DNA from: an uncultured Blautia sp.
GTDB lineage: Bacteria > Bacillota > Clostridia > Lachnospirales > Lachnospiraceae
DNA: 9,896 nucleotides
Reading direction: 5' to 3'
NCBI RefSeq assembly: GCF_934371575.1
Contig: NZ_CAKRNY010000080.1
Coordinates: forward strand, 1-9,896
Shown: in pieces, positions 1 to 5,529 of the stretch
Layout: each line of letters starts with the position of its first letter
How positions within the stretch are numbered: the stretch's first letter is position 1
Program-made: the position numbers and the translations under genes
Notes under the pieces: generated by a model
What the model was told of the DNA's origin: nothing
The model's input: only the letters and a program-made list of their open reading frames with translations
Databases searched by the model: none

Positions 1-40
1 CGCTGAACCATTTCACGGTTCCACATTTTGTTTCCGACAT
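1..40 (-). CDS. Cold-shock-domain protein, N-terminal fragment (cut by window edge)
   Basis: Only the first 13 codons are present. They read MSETKCGTVKWFS, and the GTVKWF segment is the hallmark first beta strand of CspA-family cold-shock domains, which bind single-stranded RNA and DNA as chaperones in the cytoplasm. The ATG at 40-38 is preceded by a good ribosome binding site (AAGGAGAG on the minus strand, about 51-58). The gene lies downstream of the membrane-protein operon, separated by two hairpins and with no obvious promoter of its own, so it may be co-transcribed with that operon. The body of the gene lies outside the window, so length and completeness are unknown. The call rests on one short motif plus a well-placed start. 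Confidence 0.62.
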   Translation of the reverse strand, partial: MSETKCGTVKWFS

Positions 41-66
41 AAATAAAATCTCTCCTTTTTTCATAT

Positions 67-88
67 TTTCCATACAGATGTATGGAAA
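67..88 (-). promoter_or_regulatory. Hairpin in the leader of the cold-shock gene
   Basis: This is a perfect 9-bp inverted repeat (TTTCCATAC, loop of 4, GTATGGAAA). It sits between the tRNA-like hairpin and the ribosome binding site of the cold-shock gene. There is no U-tract after it on the minus strand, so it is not a standard terminator. It could shape or stabilise the 5' leader of the cold-shock mRNA; that role is inference. Confidence 0.4.
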
Positions 89-89
89 C

Positions 90-131
90 AGGGCGGCATG
101 GACTCGAACCATGCCTGATGCTCCCCGCCCT
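90..131 (-). other. tRNA acceptor/T-arm minihelix-like hairpin
   Basis: On the minus strand a 7-nt segment AGGGCGG (131-125) can pair perfectly with CCGCCCT (96-90). Next to the 3' half lies a perfect 5-bp stem with a 7-nt loop (CATGG, TTCGAGT, CCATG). This matches the tRNA T arm, including the conserved GGTTCGAGTCC core. An 11-nt linker replaces the D and anticodon arms. A G follows at the discriminator position (89), but no CCA is encoded after it. The element begins 3 nt after the stop codon of the preceding gene. It is not a functional tRNA. It could be a degenerate tRNA, a processing signal for tRNA enzymes such as RNase P, or a chance terminator-like hairpin with a weak U-tract. Confidence 0.42.
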
Positions 132-134
132 GGA

Positions 135-641
135 TTATTCTTTTACCTCCTCCACGCCAAAAAAATTTCCAAAATCAAAAGCAGCGTCCAGCCTGTGAAT
201 GCCAGAAAATGCATGTGCATTTTGATTAAAATAGAATCGATAAGATTTCCCATGCATAACATTGGTTCTTTTGTTAAGCAACAGCTCGGTAGTAAGCCCA
301 TCTGATTGCAACACTATAACCCTCTTAAAGCCATCAAAAAAAAGTTCCGCATGGATTTCAGATACTGTTCCTTCCACCACCTCATAGGATCTTGTCACTG
401 CCAGATAATAAACATAAACCGCATCCCCGATCCCACAGATAGTTAAAAAGACTGTCCAGCCCACAAATCCGGCAGATCTTTGTGCCAGGCCAAGTGCACA
501 GCCTCCATACAGTAAGAGAAATGATAAACATAAAGTATTCACAATTCTCTTTTTAAAAAATCCGGGTATACCGGCATAGGTTCGCCTGTGTTTCAATATT
601 GCATCAGACAGCCATATTTTCCATTTGTTTCTTTTCTTCAA
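135..641 (-). CDS. Small membrane protein of unknown function, two transmembrane segments
   Basis: I do not recognise this 168-residue protein. It has a basic N-terminus (residues 1-32), two adjacent hydrophobic segments at about 34-53 and 59-80, and a soluble beta-rich C-terminal part of about 85 residues, presumably cytoplasmic by the positive-inside rule. The start is a TTG codon at 641-639. It is supported by a GGAGG sequence 5 nt upstream, and the frame offers no other start before the membrane segments. This places the first 38 bases inside the 3' end of the preceding gene in another frame, so translation is probably coupled. It is the last membrane gene of the 2439-to-135 operon and has the same layout (membrane hairpin then soluble domain) as the 224-residue protein two genes upstream, which may be its partner. 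Confidence 0.72.
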   Translation of the reverse strand: MKKRNKWKIWLSDAILKHRRTYAGIPGFFKKRIVNTLCLSFLLLYGGCALGLAQRSAGFVGWTVFLTICGIGDAVYVYYLAVTRSYEVVEGTVSEIHAELFFDGFKRVIVLQSDGLTTELLLNKRTNVMHGKSYRFYFNQNAHAFSGIHRLDAAFDFGNFFGVEEVKE

Positions 642-1296
642 GGAAGCCTCCTTCTTTGATGTAGCTGATCACAAACTGTTTCTTTTGATATAAGGAAATC
701 AGAATCTGCATGAATTCCACCCCAACCTGATCCTGAACTTTCTTCTTTTCTTCTGCTGATAGCAGGACATTCCCTGCCTGCTCATTTAAGCTGGCCAGAT
801 GGTCTGGAATGTACCCGTTTCTGGAAATTTGCTGCAGCACCCTGAGTTCTTCATAAGTAAATACCGGCTTTTTAAGTGCTCGCATCGCTGCTTTTATTCC
901 TTTTCCAAGAACCAGATTCTCTGCAAATTCCCTTACACGGCCAGAAAAGGAATCTACAACAGGGACTACTACTGATTTACTAAGAAGAAATTGTAAAGCC
1001 TCCTCTTTATTTTCCCCTTCGCATTCTGCTACCAGTCCGCGCTTTTTCAGGCGTCTTAAACAAAACAGGAAATCTTCTTCATCCGCCCACTCTGTTGCAC
1101 GTTCTTTCCCAAATGTAATACAGAGTACCCGGTACATCTGAGAGTAGATTCTGTTTTCTGCACATATTGTCCAGGTAAGGGCTGCCCAGAGCATGGTCTC
1201 CATTTCTGTAAGTACCTTCTCCTGGTTATCAGTTTTCACCAGAAGCCGCCCTTCCCCATCTTCTCCTTTACAGCCGATTGCCGTGTACCATTTCAT
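604..1296 (-). CDS. Hypothetical soluble protein, operon member
   Basis: I do not recognise this 230-residue protein. It has no signal peptide or clear membrane segment and is rich in charged, probably helical sequence. The middle (about residues 75-100) holds a short basic patch (LRRLKKRG) that could belong to a winged-helix-like fold, and the C-terminal third is Lys/Glu-rich. The ATG at 1296 follows AGGAGGAAAAAGGCT, an excellent ribosome binding site. The site begins at the stop codon of the upstream gene only 13 bp away. Its 3' end overlaps the next gene by 38 bp and encodes that gene's ribosome binding site. Sitting between two membrane-protein genes, it is a plausible cytoplasmic partner of them, but no function can be assigned. 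Confidence 0.72.
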   Translation of the reverse strand: MKWYTAIGCKGEDGEGRLLVKTDNQEKVLTEMETMLWAALTWTICAENRIYSQMYRVLCITFGKERATEWADEEDFLFCLRRLKKRGLVAECEGENKEEALQFLLSKSVVVPVVDSFSGRVREFAENLVLGKGIKAAMRALKKPVFTYEELRVLQQISRNGYIPDHLASLNEQAGNVLLSAEEKKKVQDQVGVEFMQILISLYQKKQFVISYIKEGGFLEEKKQMENMAV

Positions 1297-1309
1297 AGCC
1301 TTTTTCCTC

Positions 1310-1984
1310 CTAAAACAGCTTCATGACTTCCAGGAGTTTTGGAATCACATAACAGGCAATCATTCCTGCTATGATACAGATTTCCATATTTGGTTTTCGA
1401 AGATTCCACACATCCTGATTTTTTGTTCCGATGATCCGGACCCTTCCAGGTACGTTCCACCGTAGCTTCCTGTAAAATTCGATAAATTTCTGATGGTCAA
1501 ATCCAAATGAACGAACTCGAAAGATATTTCGGTTCTGCTCTTCCTCGTCTAAAAGAAAAAAGCTTTCTCTTTCTTTCTGATCATTTAAAACAATATAAAA
1601 CTCAGGGACTCCTCGAAGGGTGCCTTCTACAATCTTGTCTATTTCATTGTAAAATATCCGACAGCATTCATAATGTCCGTTTTTCTCCGGCTGGCAGACC
1701 GCCAGACTGTCTACGTCCAACTCCATATAGCAGACTTCTGCTTCCATGATCTTTCTGCTGATTTTAACAGCCTGTCTTAAAAGAAGTATAATTCCCAAGG
1801 CAAGTATCACGCATAGATATAACAGGTCCCAGCATTTGATCCGAAAGTATAGGAAATATGCTGCGATTCCCTCCAGTAAAGAGCCGATACCAATCATCCA
1901 GAAGTACCGTTCTTTTGTGTCCATTAAACGGTAAACATCCTCTTCATTAGCCTGCAGACGCAAACAATGCCTTCCTTTCTTCAT
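1310..1984 (-). CDS. Membrane protein of unknown function with central soluble domain
   Basis: This is a 224-residue protein that I do not recognise. It has a short cytosolic N-terminus, a transmembrane hairpin (about residues 28-47 and 52-69), a soluble central domain of about 120 residues rich in beta-like strands, and a last hydrophobic segment near 200-218. The architecture (membrane hairpin followed by a compact beta domain) recalls bacterial PH-like membrane proteins, but no diagnostic motif is present and that comparison is only structural guesswork. The ATG at 1984 overlaps the stop codon of the zinc-ribbon gene in an ATGA arrangement with only a weak ribosome binding site. Translation is therefore probably coupled to that gene, supporting a single operon. 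Confidence 0.72.
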   Translation of the reverse strand: MKKGRHCLRLQANEEDVYRLMDTKERYFWMIGIGSLLEGIAAYFLYFRIKCWDLLYLCVILALGIILLLRQAVKISRKIMEAEVCYMELDVDSLAVCQPEKNGHYECCRIFYNEIDKIVEGTLRGVPEFYIVLNDQKERESFFLLDEEEQNRNIFRVRSFGFDHQKFIEFYRKLRWNVPGRVRIIGTKNQDVWNLRKPNMEICIIAGMIACYVIPKLLEVMKLF

Positions 1985-2439
1985 GCCGCCAGATCTGTTT
2001 TATTTGAAACAGTTTGCTTTCTTTTTGTATGTTGTTCCAGTAAAGCCTTGCATTCCCGGGTAGTTTCTTCGCACCGGTATTCTGAAAACTTTCCGATATG
2101 CATATCTTTTTCCCTTAGACCGAACCTGTTCTGCAACCAGATATATATACCTTTTTTCGTCATTATTCCAGAATTTACCACCTGGTTTAAGGCCCGGTGT
2201 GCTTCAATCCGCTTATGGCGCAGATCCCCATTTGCCAGGGTTCCCATAGGGCGCATGGTCTTTTTATGTACCCCGATGTAGGAATCACAGGATGGATAAC
2301 CACTGCAGACATACAGGTAATTGCCAGGATCCAGGTTCTGACTGCCATAGACATGCTTTGCCGGGCGTAACACTGCCATCCTTCCACAGTATGGACAATA
2401 CAGTTTTTCAGTCTGCTTTTTTTTCTTCGTTTTTGTCAT
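1981..2439 (-). CDS. Zinc-ribbon protein, DUF3268-like
   Basis: The 152-residue protein starts with a Lys-rich tail, followed by a four-cysteine zinc-binding pattern: CPYC at residues 15-18, then C46 and C51 in YVCSGYPSCDSYIGVH. This resembles topoisomerase-type zinc ribbons and the DUF3268 zinc-finger family, found mostly in mobile elements of Firmicutes (family assignment from memory). The C-terminal half (residues 70-135) is a basic helical region that could contact nucleic acid. The ATG at 2439 has the ribosome binding site AAAGGAGA 8 nt upstream, and a promoter lies at 2469-2498. It is the first gene of the operon running down to position 135. A nucleic-acid-binding role is likely from the zinc ribbon; any specific function is unknown. 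Confidence 0.78.
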   Translation of the reverse strand: MTKTKKKKQTEKLYCPYCGRMAVLRPAKHVYGSQNLDPGNYLYVCSGYPSCDSYIGVHKKTMRPMGTLANGDLRHKRIEAHRALNQVVNSGIMTKKGIYIWLQNRFGLREKDMHIGKFSEYRCEETTRECKALLEQHTKRKQTVSNKTDLAA

Positions 2440-2468
2440 TCAATTTGTCTCCTTTCCTGTTTGCCCCG

Positions 2469-2498
2469 ATTGTAAAAAAAATGCTTTTTCTGTGTCAA
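2469..2498 (-). promoter_or_regulatory. Sigma-A-type promoter of the zinc-ribbon/membrane operon
   Basis: On the minus strand there is a -35 TTGACA (2498-2493), an 18-bp spacer and a -10 TACAAT (2474-2469). It lies directly after the stop codon of the S1-like gene and about 30 bp upstream of the zinc-ribbon start. The -35 lies in a 14-bp stretch (AAAATCCTATTGAC) that also occurs at the promoter near 4672-4677. Confidence 0.65.
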
Positions 2499-2513
2499 TA
2501 GGATTTTAAACTT

Positions 2514-3473
2514 TTATTTCCACCTTTTAATCAGTCTTGTGATGATTCCTTCTGCAACCTCGTAATTATCGTTAATTCTAGTCACCACGATTCCAATCTT
2601 ATCTCCCTTTCCAGGAAGTGCAGACATGTTGCAGGAATGCGCCACCGCATTTATTCCAATATCCAGACGAATGAAATAAGTTCCCTTATATACCTCAGTG
2701 ATAACTCCAGTGTACTTTCCTTGCCTGTGGCATTTCCTAAGATTGTCCTTATTGATGTTCGCCGTCGGACTTTTCGCATCAACTTCCACATGAATTTCAT
2801 CCGGTTCCGTTCCTTCTACTTTATTGACCATGACCTGGATAAGATCTCCAACCTGAAATTTTTCGTTAGCATCCAGCATCCACTCCCAGGCCATATCACG
2901 CGCCCTTACAGATACCTCCACACCGAACACTTCCAGACGTACTGCCTTTGGCGCCACTGCGATCACCCGGGCTTCTGCAATTCTTCCAGGGTACAGAAGC
3001 GGCTTCTCCCCTTCTTCTCCAATATAGAAGGTCTGACGCTTTTTTAGCATGGCATCTTTTCGGGAGGCTACCACGCTCCGGCTTTTGGTATCCAGATCCT
3101 TAATAATGAAATCAATGTCACAGCCAAGCATGTTGTTGGCAATCCGCACCTGTCGGTTTAAAGTGTCTGCATTCTCCCGCCCGTCACCGCTTAAGTTAAT
3201 CATCATTTCATTCATTGGAATAATGATGCGAAAACCATTATAATATGTGACTGCTACCATCCAGCCGCTCTCCAGCTTCTCAATACCACCAAGCTGACCT
3301 GTGAGTACCTTTCTGGTACGGTGTGCATTTAAAAGCTGGTGCCATCTGGTATCCTCCTGTTCCTGTGCACTCTCCACCTGCGCATCAACGTCAATTGTTA
3401 AGACACCTTCATAGGCTGCGCGTGGAATTTCTTTTTCCGTTACTTCTTCAATTGCTTTTTTTGTGTTCGCCAT
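2514..3473 (-). CDS. S1-like RNA-binding protein with multiple OB-fold repeats
   Basis: This 319-residue protein looks like a chain of S1-type OB folds. There is an N-terminal module at about residues 55-140 with the typical S1 linker phrase KSRSVVASRKD, a second at about 163-235 (YPGRIAEARVIAV, then FQVGDLIQVMVNKVE) and a third at about 252-314 (GKYTGVITEVYKGTYFIRL, then GDKIGIVVTRI). S1 domains bind single-stranded RNA in the cytoplasm. The protein is shorter than typical ribosomal S1 and has an acidic N-terminal extension. It may be annotated as ribosomal protein S1, but its position in an accessory block argues for an element-borne RNA chaperone or translation modifier. The ATG at 3473 follows GGAGGG 7 nt upstream. 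It has its own promoter (3569-3597) and a leader hairpin (3501-3556), suggesting regulated expression. Confidence 0.8.
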   Translation of the reverse strand: MANTKKAIEEVTEKEIPRAAYEGVLTIDVDAQVESAQEQEDTRWHQLLNAHRTRKVLTGQLGGIEKLESGWMVAVTYYNGFRIIIPMNEMMINLSGDGRENADTLNRQVRIANNMLGCDIDFIIKDLDTKSRSVVASRKDAMLKKRQTFYIGEEGEKPLLYPGRIAEARVIAVAPKAVRLEVFGVEVSVRARDMAWEWMLDANEKFQVGDLIQVMVNKVEGTEPDEIHVEVDAKSPTANINKDNLRKCHRQGKYTGVITEVYKGTYFIRLDIGINAVAHSCNMSALPGKGDKIGIVVTRINDNYEVAEGIITRLIKRWK

Positions 3474-3500
3474 GTGTTGCCCTCCTATTATTTATACGAC

Positions 3501-3556
3501 AAGAAGGCACAAAAAAAACAGTCTGCATAAAACAAACTGCTTTTTCGTGCCTTCTT
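3501..3556 (-). promoter_or_regulatory. Long leader stem-loop and possible attenuator of the S1-like gene
   Basis: The leader RNA can form a long hairpin: AAGAAGGCAC (3556-3547) pairs perfectly with GTGCCTTCTT (3510-3501), an A-tract pairs with a T-tract, and CAGTTTG pairs with CAGACTG through one G-U. The inner 7-bp stem alone is followed on the minus strand by about eight T residues, the layout of a weak intrinsic terminator. The hairpin starts only a few bases after the predicted transcription start and ends about 27 bp before the ATG. It could act as an attenuator, a binding site for the S1-like product, or mRNA 5'-end protection. Confidence 0.55.
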
Positions 3557-3568
3557 TTTACGACTATC

Positions 3569-3597
3569 ATTCTATTATAAAGAGAATCCGAAGTCAA
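3569..3597 (-). promoter_or_regulatory. Sigma-A-type promoter of the S1-like gene
   Basis: On the minus strand there is a -35 TTGACT (3597-3592), a 17-bp spacer and a -10 TAGAAT (3574-3569), each one base from consensus. The predicted start near 3562 gives a leader of about 90 nt containing the stem-loop at 3501-3556. Confidence 0.62.
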
Positions 3598-3822
3598 TAT
3601 TAGAGATGTTGCAATAGTGTCGCATTTTGGTTGCAAATAGATACGCCAGCCAATATCAGATGCAAAATTTCCATAACGAATCTCTTAAACCATTTTTATC
3701 TTCTAAATTATATATGATTTAGGAGATAATTTAATCATTAGGATATAACTTCCTATCGCTATCAAAATGCAATCTACAGGCATACTTCATTTCTACCCCA
3801 GCTTTTTATTTTCAATCTGAAA
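3598..3822. other. Intergenic stretch with no recognised feature
   Basis: The gap between the S1-like gene and the transglutaminase-like gene totals about 350 bp. The part next to the S1-like gene is its promoter and leader. The remaining 225 bp is A/T-rich, with only a 6-bp AT inverted repeat near 3704-3722, no convincing terminator for the transglutaminase gene and no ORF with a ribosome binding site. Confidence 0.5.
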
Positions 3823-4605
3823 TCATCTCGCAATTGTAAAATGAAATACCAGCTGTTCCTGCTCCTCAGCTGAAGTTCTTAAGGATTTTCGAATTCCGGT
3901 TGTGTCTGCAAAGATTCCACCATATGCATCAACCTTGATCCACTTTCTGTTTACCTTTACTTCATTCCACTGGTGTGTCCAACTGCCCGCATTTACATGC
4001 CGTACTGGAACATTCGCAGCCTCACAAAGCAGCGTGTATGCTTTTGCATATCCAGAACAGGCTGCTTTTTTCATTACCAGAGCGGCGTAGGCTTCATTGC
4101 CATAATTTTTCTGGTATGCTTCTGAAGACTGGTTTAACTGCCAGGAGCAGTGTTCTGTTAAATATCGAAACAGAACAAATGCCCGTTCTTTGGTACTTAA
4201 ATCTGCAGTTACATATTTTTTTACAATTTTCTTTGCTTCCTTTTTAGCCAGGCTAAGCCTCTTTGCTTTATCTAGTTCTTTGACAATTACCTTACATTTT
4301 AAGGTTCGTTTTCCAACTTTGGCATAAATGTATGCCGTTCCGGCTTTTTTTCCCTTCAATTTACCAGAAGAAACTGAAACAACTGATTTTTTAGAAGAAC
4401 TCCATTTTACTTTCTTTTTGCTTCCTGATACCTTCAGCGATGTGGAAGCTCCCCGATAGATAGTAACTGTCGATTTGTTCAGTTTCACTTTAGCCGCCTG
4501 GACATTCACCGGTCTTATAAAGACTCCAAGAAATAAAACTGCAAATATCATCCAGGCTATTGTTAATTCCTGCATTCCTGTTTTACATATTCTTACCTTT
4601 TTCAT
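3823..4605 (-). CDS. Secreted Big_2-domain and transglutaminase-like protein
   Basis: This 260-residue protein begins with basic residues and a hydrophobic segment (about 16-30), then NVQAA, a plausible signal-peptidase site near residue 37. Residues 38-108 form a Lys/Ser-rich bacterial Ig-like (Big_2) domain (YRGASTSLKVSG, KKAGTAYIYAKV). Residues 115-260 resemble the transglutaminase-like fold. The likely triad is C183 (AACSGYAKAY), H211 (THQWNEV) and D226 (KVDAYGG). In Clostridia such proteins are exported and act as cysteine peptidases or cross-linking enzymes at the cell surface. The substrate here is unknown. The ATG follows GGAGGG 7 nt upstream, and a promoter is at 4648-4677, so it seems monocistronic. 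All three catalytic residues are present, so it is probably active. Confidence 0.82.
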   Translation of the reverse strand: MKKVRICKTGMQELTIAWMIFAVLFLGVFIRPVNVQAAKVKLNKSTVTIYRGASTSLKVSGSKKKVKWSSSKKSVVSVSSGKLKGKKAGTAYIYAKVGKRTLKCKVIVKELDKAKRLSLAKKEAKKIVKKYVTADLSTKERAFVLFRYLTEHCSWQLNQSSEAYQKNYGNEAYAALVMKKAACSGYAKAYTLLCEAANVPVRHVNAGSWTHQWNEVKVNRKWIKVDAYGGIFADTTGIRKSLRTSAEEQEQLVFHFTIAR

Positions 4606-4647
4606 CGTAAGCCCTCCATTTTCTGAATGATTTCCTGCTGCAGTTTT

Positions 4648-4677
4648 AATATAACAAGTTATTTTTTTTTAAGTCAA
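4648..4677 (-). promoter_or_regulatory. Sigma-A-type promoter of the transglutaminase-like gene
   Basis: On the minus strand there is a -35 TTGACT (4677-4672), an 18-bp A-rich spacer and a -10 TATATT (4653-4648), about 43 bp upstream of the ATG. The 14 bp around the -35 (AAAATCCTATTGAC) are identical to those at the zinc-ribbon operon promoter. Confidence 0.6.
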
Positions 4678-4736
4678 TAGGATTTTGATCTTAATAAAAA
4701 AGTGATTTATCATTATCTGTCTATAGATGTGACAAA

Positions 4737-4777
4737 CTGCTGTACGACAGTTTTTTTCTTTTGCTGTCGTACAGCAG
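4737..4777. repeat. Perfect 14-bp inverted repeat downstream of the secreted-protein gene
   Basis: The arms are CTGCTGTACGACAG (4737-4750) and CTGTCGTACAGCAG (4764-4777), with a 13-nt loop made almost wholly of T on the plus strand (A on the minus strand). It lies 14 bp past the stop codon of the 213-residue protein. The stem is strong enough to terminate transcription, but only three U residues follow it on the minus strand. It may be a factor-independent terminator of poor form, an mRNA 3'-end stabiliser, or a protein-binding or recombination site. Confidence 0.6.
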
Positions 4778-4790
4778 AATGGTTTAGTTA

Positions 4791-5432
4791 TTATTGCTGA
4801 ACGGAGTCCGCTTCTTCTTGTGTGAGCTGACCATTTTTTACTGCATCAGAAATGGCTTTGTCTAATTCCTCAACTGTGGAATAATCCCCTATGTGCACTG
4901 TTTTTCCGTTATCCTTTGTTACATCAACACTATAAGAGGAAACTACATCTTCAGCAGGTGGAATCATGGAGTAGGTATCGCCGTCACCGTCGTCTTTGGA
5001 ATACAATACTCCCTTTTTGATACTTTCCAGAGTTTCTTTATAGCTGTCCATCATAGCATCTACGCTTTCCTGCGTAAATTCGTGGAATACGCCTTGCCCA
5101 TCATACCAACCATCTCCGGTTCCAATCAAAGATTCCATTTCTTTTTTCTGTTCGTTCATCCACGCTTCGTATTCATCGGCTGTCCACCACTGCACATCCG
5201 GTGCCGCATTGTTCTTCTCATAATCTGCCTCGGCAACCCAATTTTTACCGTCAACGCTGATTTGTCCACCGTCTGTATCCTGATAGAGAATATCTGCGCC
5301 GGATGTGTTTCCCGTTTCAGATGTTGAAACCTTTGGTGTGTCCGAAGCCAATGCACTTGCATAAGTAACCCCTGCAATGCTTAAACAGATTGCACCGCAC
5401 AAGCCTATTGCCAAAATTTTTTTGTTCTTCAT
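4791..5432 (-). CDS. Secreted protein of unknown function next to a histidine kinase remnant
   Basis: This is a 213-residue protein with a clear signal peptide: a Lys-rich start, a hydrophobic core at about residues 6-22 and small residues before a likely cleavage around 26-30. There is no lipobox, so it is probably released or loosely attached to the wall. The mature part is acidic and Asp/Glu/Gly-rich, with a Trp-containing stretch (WWTADEYEAWMNEQ, about 82-95) and a C-terminal helical region (EELDKAISDAVKNGQLTQEEA). I recognise no enzyme motif. The ATG at 5432 has GAGG 9 nt upstream. It lies downstream of the truncated kinase on the same strand. Small secreted proteins of this kind often sit with two-component systems in Clostridia, where they may be targets or modulators; that link is inference. 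An intrinsic terminator just upstream separates it from the kinase. Confidence 0.75.
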   Translation of the reverse strand: MKNKKILAIGLCGAICLSIAGVTYASALASDTPKVSTSETGNTSGADILYQDTDGGQISVDGKNWVAEADYEKNNAAPDVQWWTADEYEAWMNEQKKEMESLIGTGDGWYDGQGVFHEFTQESVDAMMDSYKETLESIKKGVLYSKDDGDGDTYSMIPPAEDVVSSYSVDVTKDNGKTVHIGDYSTVEELDKAISDAVKNGQLTQEEADSVQQ

Positions 5433-5451
5433 AGATAAGACCTCGCTTTCT

Positions 5452-5486
5452 AAAAATTATAGCTGCCCTCTTGAGGACAGCTATAA
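5452..5486 (-). terminator. Intrinsic terminator after the histidine kinase remnant
   Basis: On the minus strand TTATAGCTGTCCTC (5486-5473) pairs with GAGGGCAGCTATAA (5470-5457) over 14 positions including one G-U pair, and five T residues follow (5456-5452). It lies 44 bp past the kinase stop codon and only about 20 bp before the ATG of the secreted-protein gene. It therefore sits inside that gene's leader and may control read-through into it. Confidence 0.8.
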
Positions 5487-5529
5487 TATAACAAAGCAAC
5501 TTGGATATAGTTTGCATGGATTATGGATT

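Noticed and set aside
90..131. A complete tRNA gene
   Set aside because: Only acceptor-like and T-arm parts are present. There is no room for D and anticodon arms and no encoded CCA.
78..305. Plus-strand ORF of 75 codons over the tRNA-like hairpin
   Set aside because: It has no ribosome binding site and lies opposite the 168-residue gene and the hairpins, with no protein-like composition.
2637..3047. Plus-strand ORF of 136 codons
   Set aside because: It is antisense to the S1-like gene, whose domains are clear, and lacks a ribosome binding site.
4893..5327. Plus-strand ORF of 144 codons
   Set aside because: It is the antisense shadow of the secreted protein, with Phe/Ile/Cys-rich content and no start signal.
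5317..5517. Minus-strand ORF of 66 codons upstream of the secreted protein
   Set aside because: It runs through the intrinsic terminator and the start of the secreted-protein gene in another frame, with no ribosome binding site.
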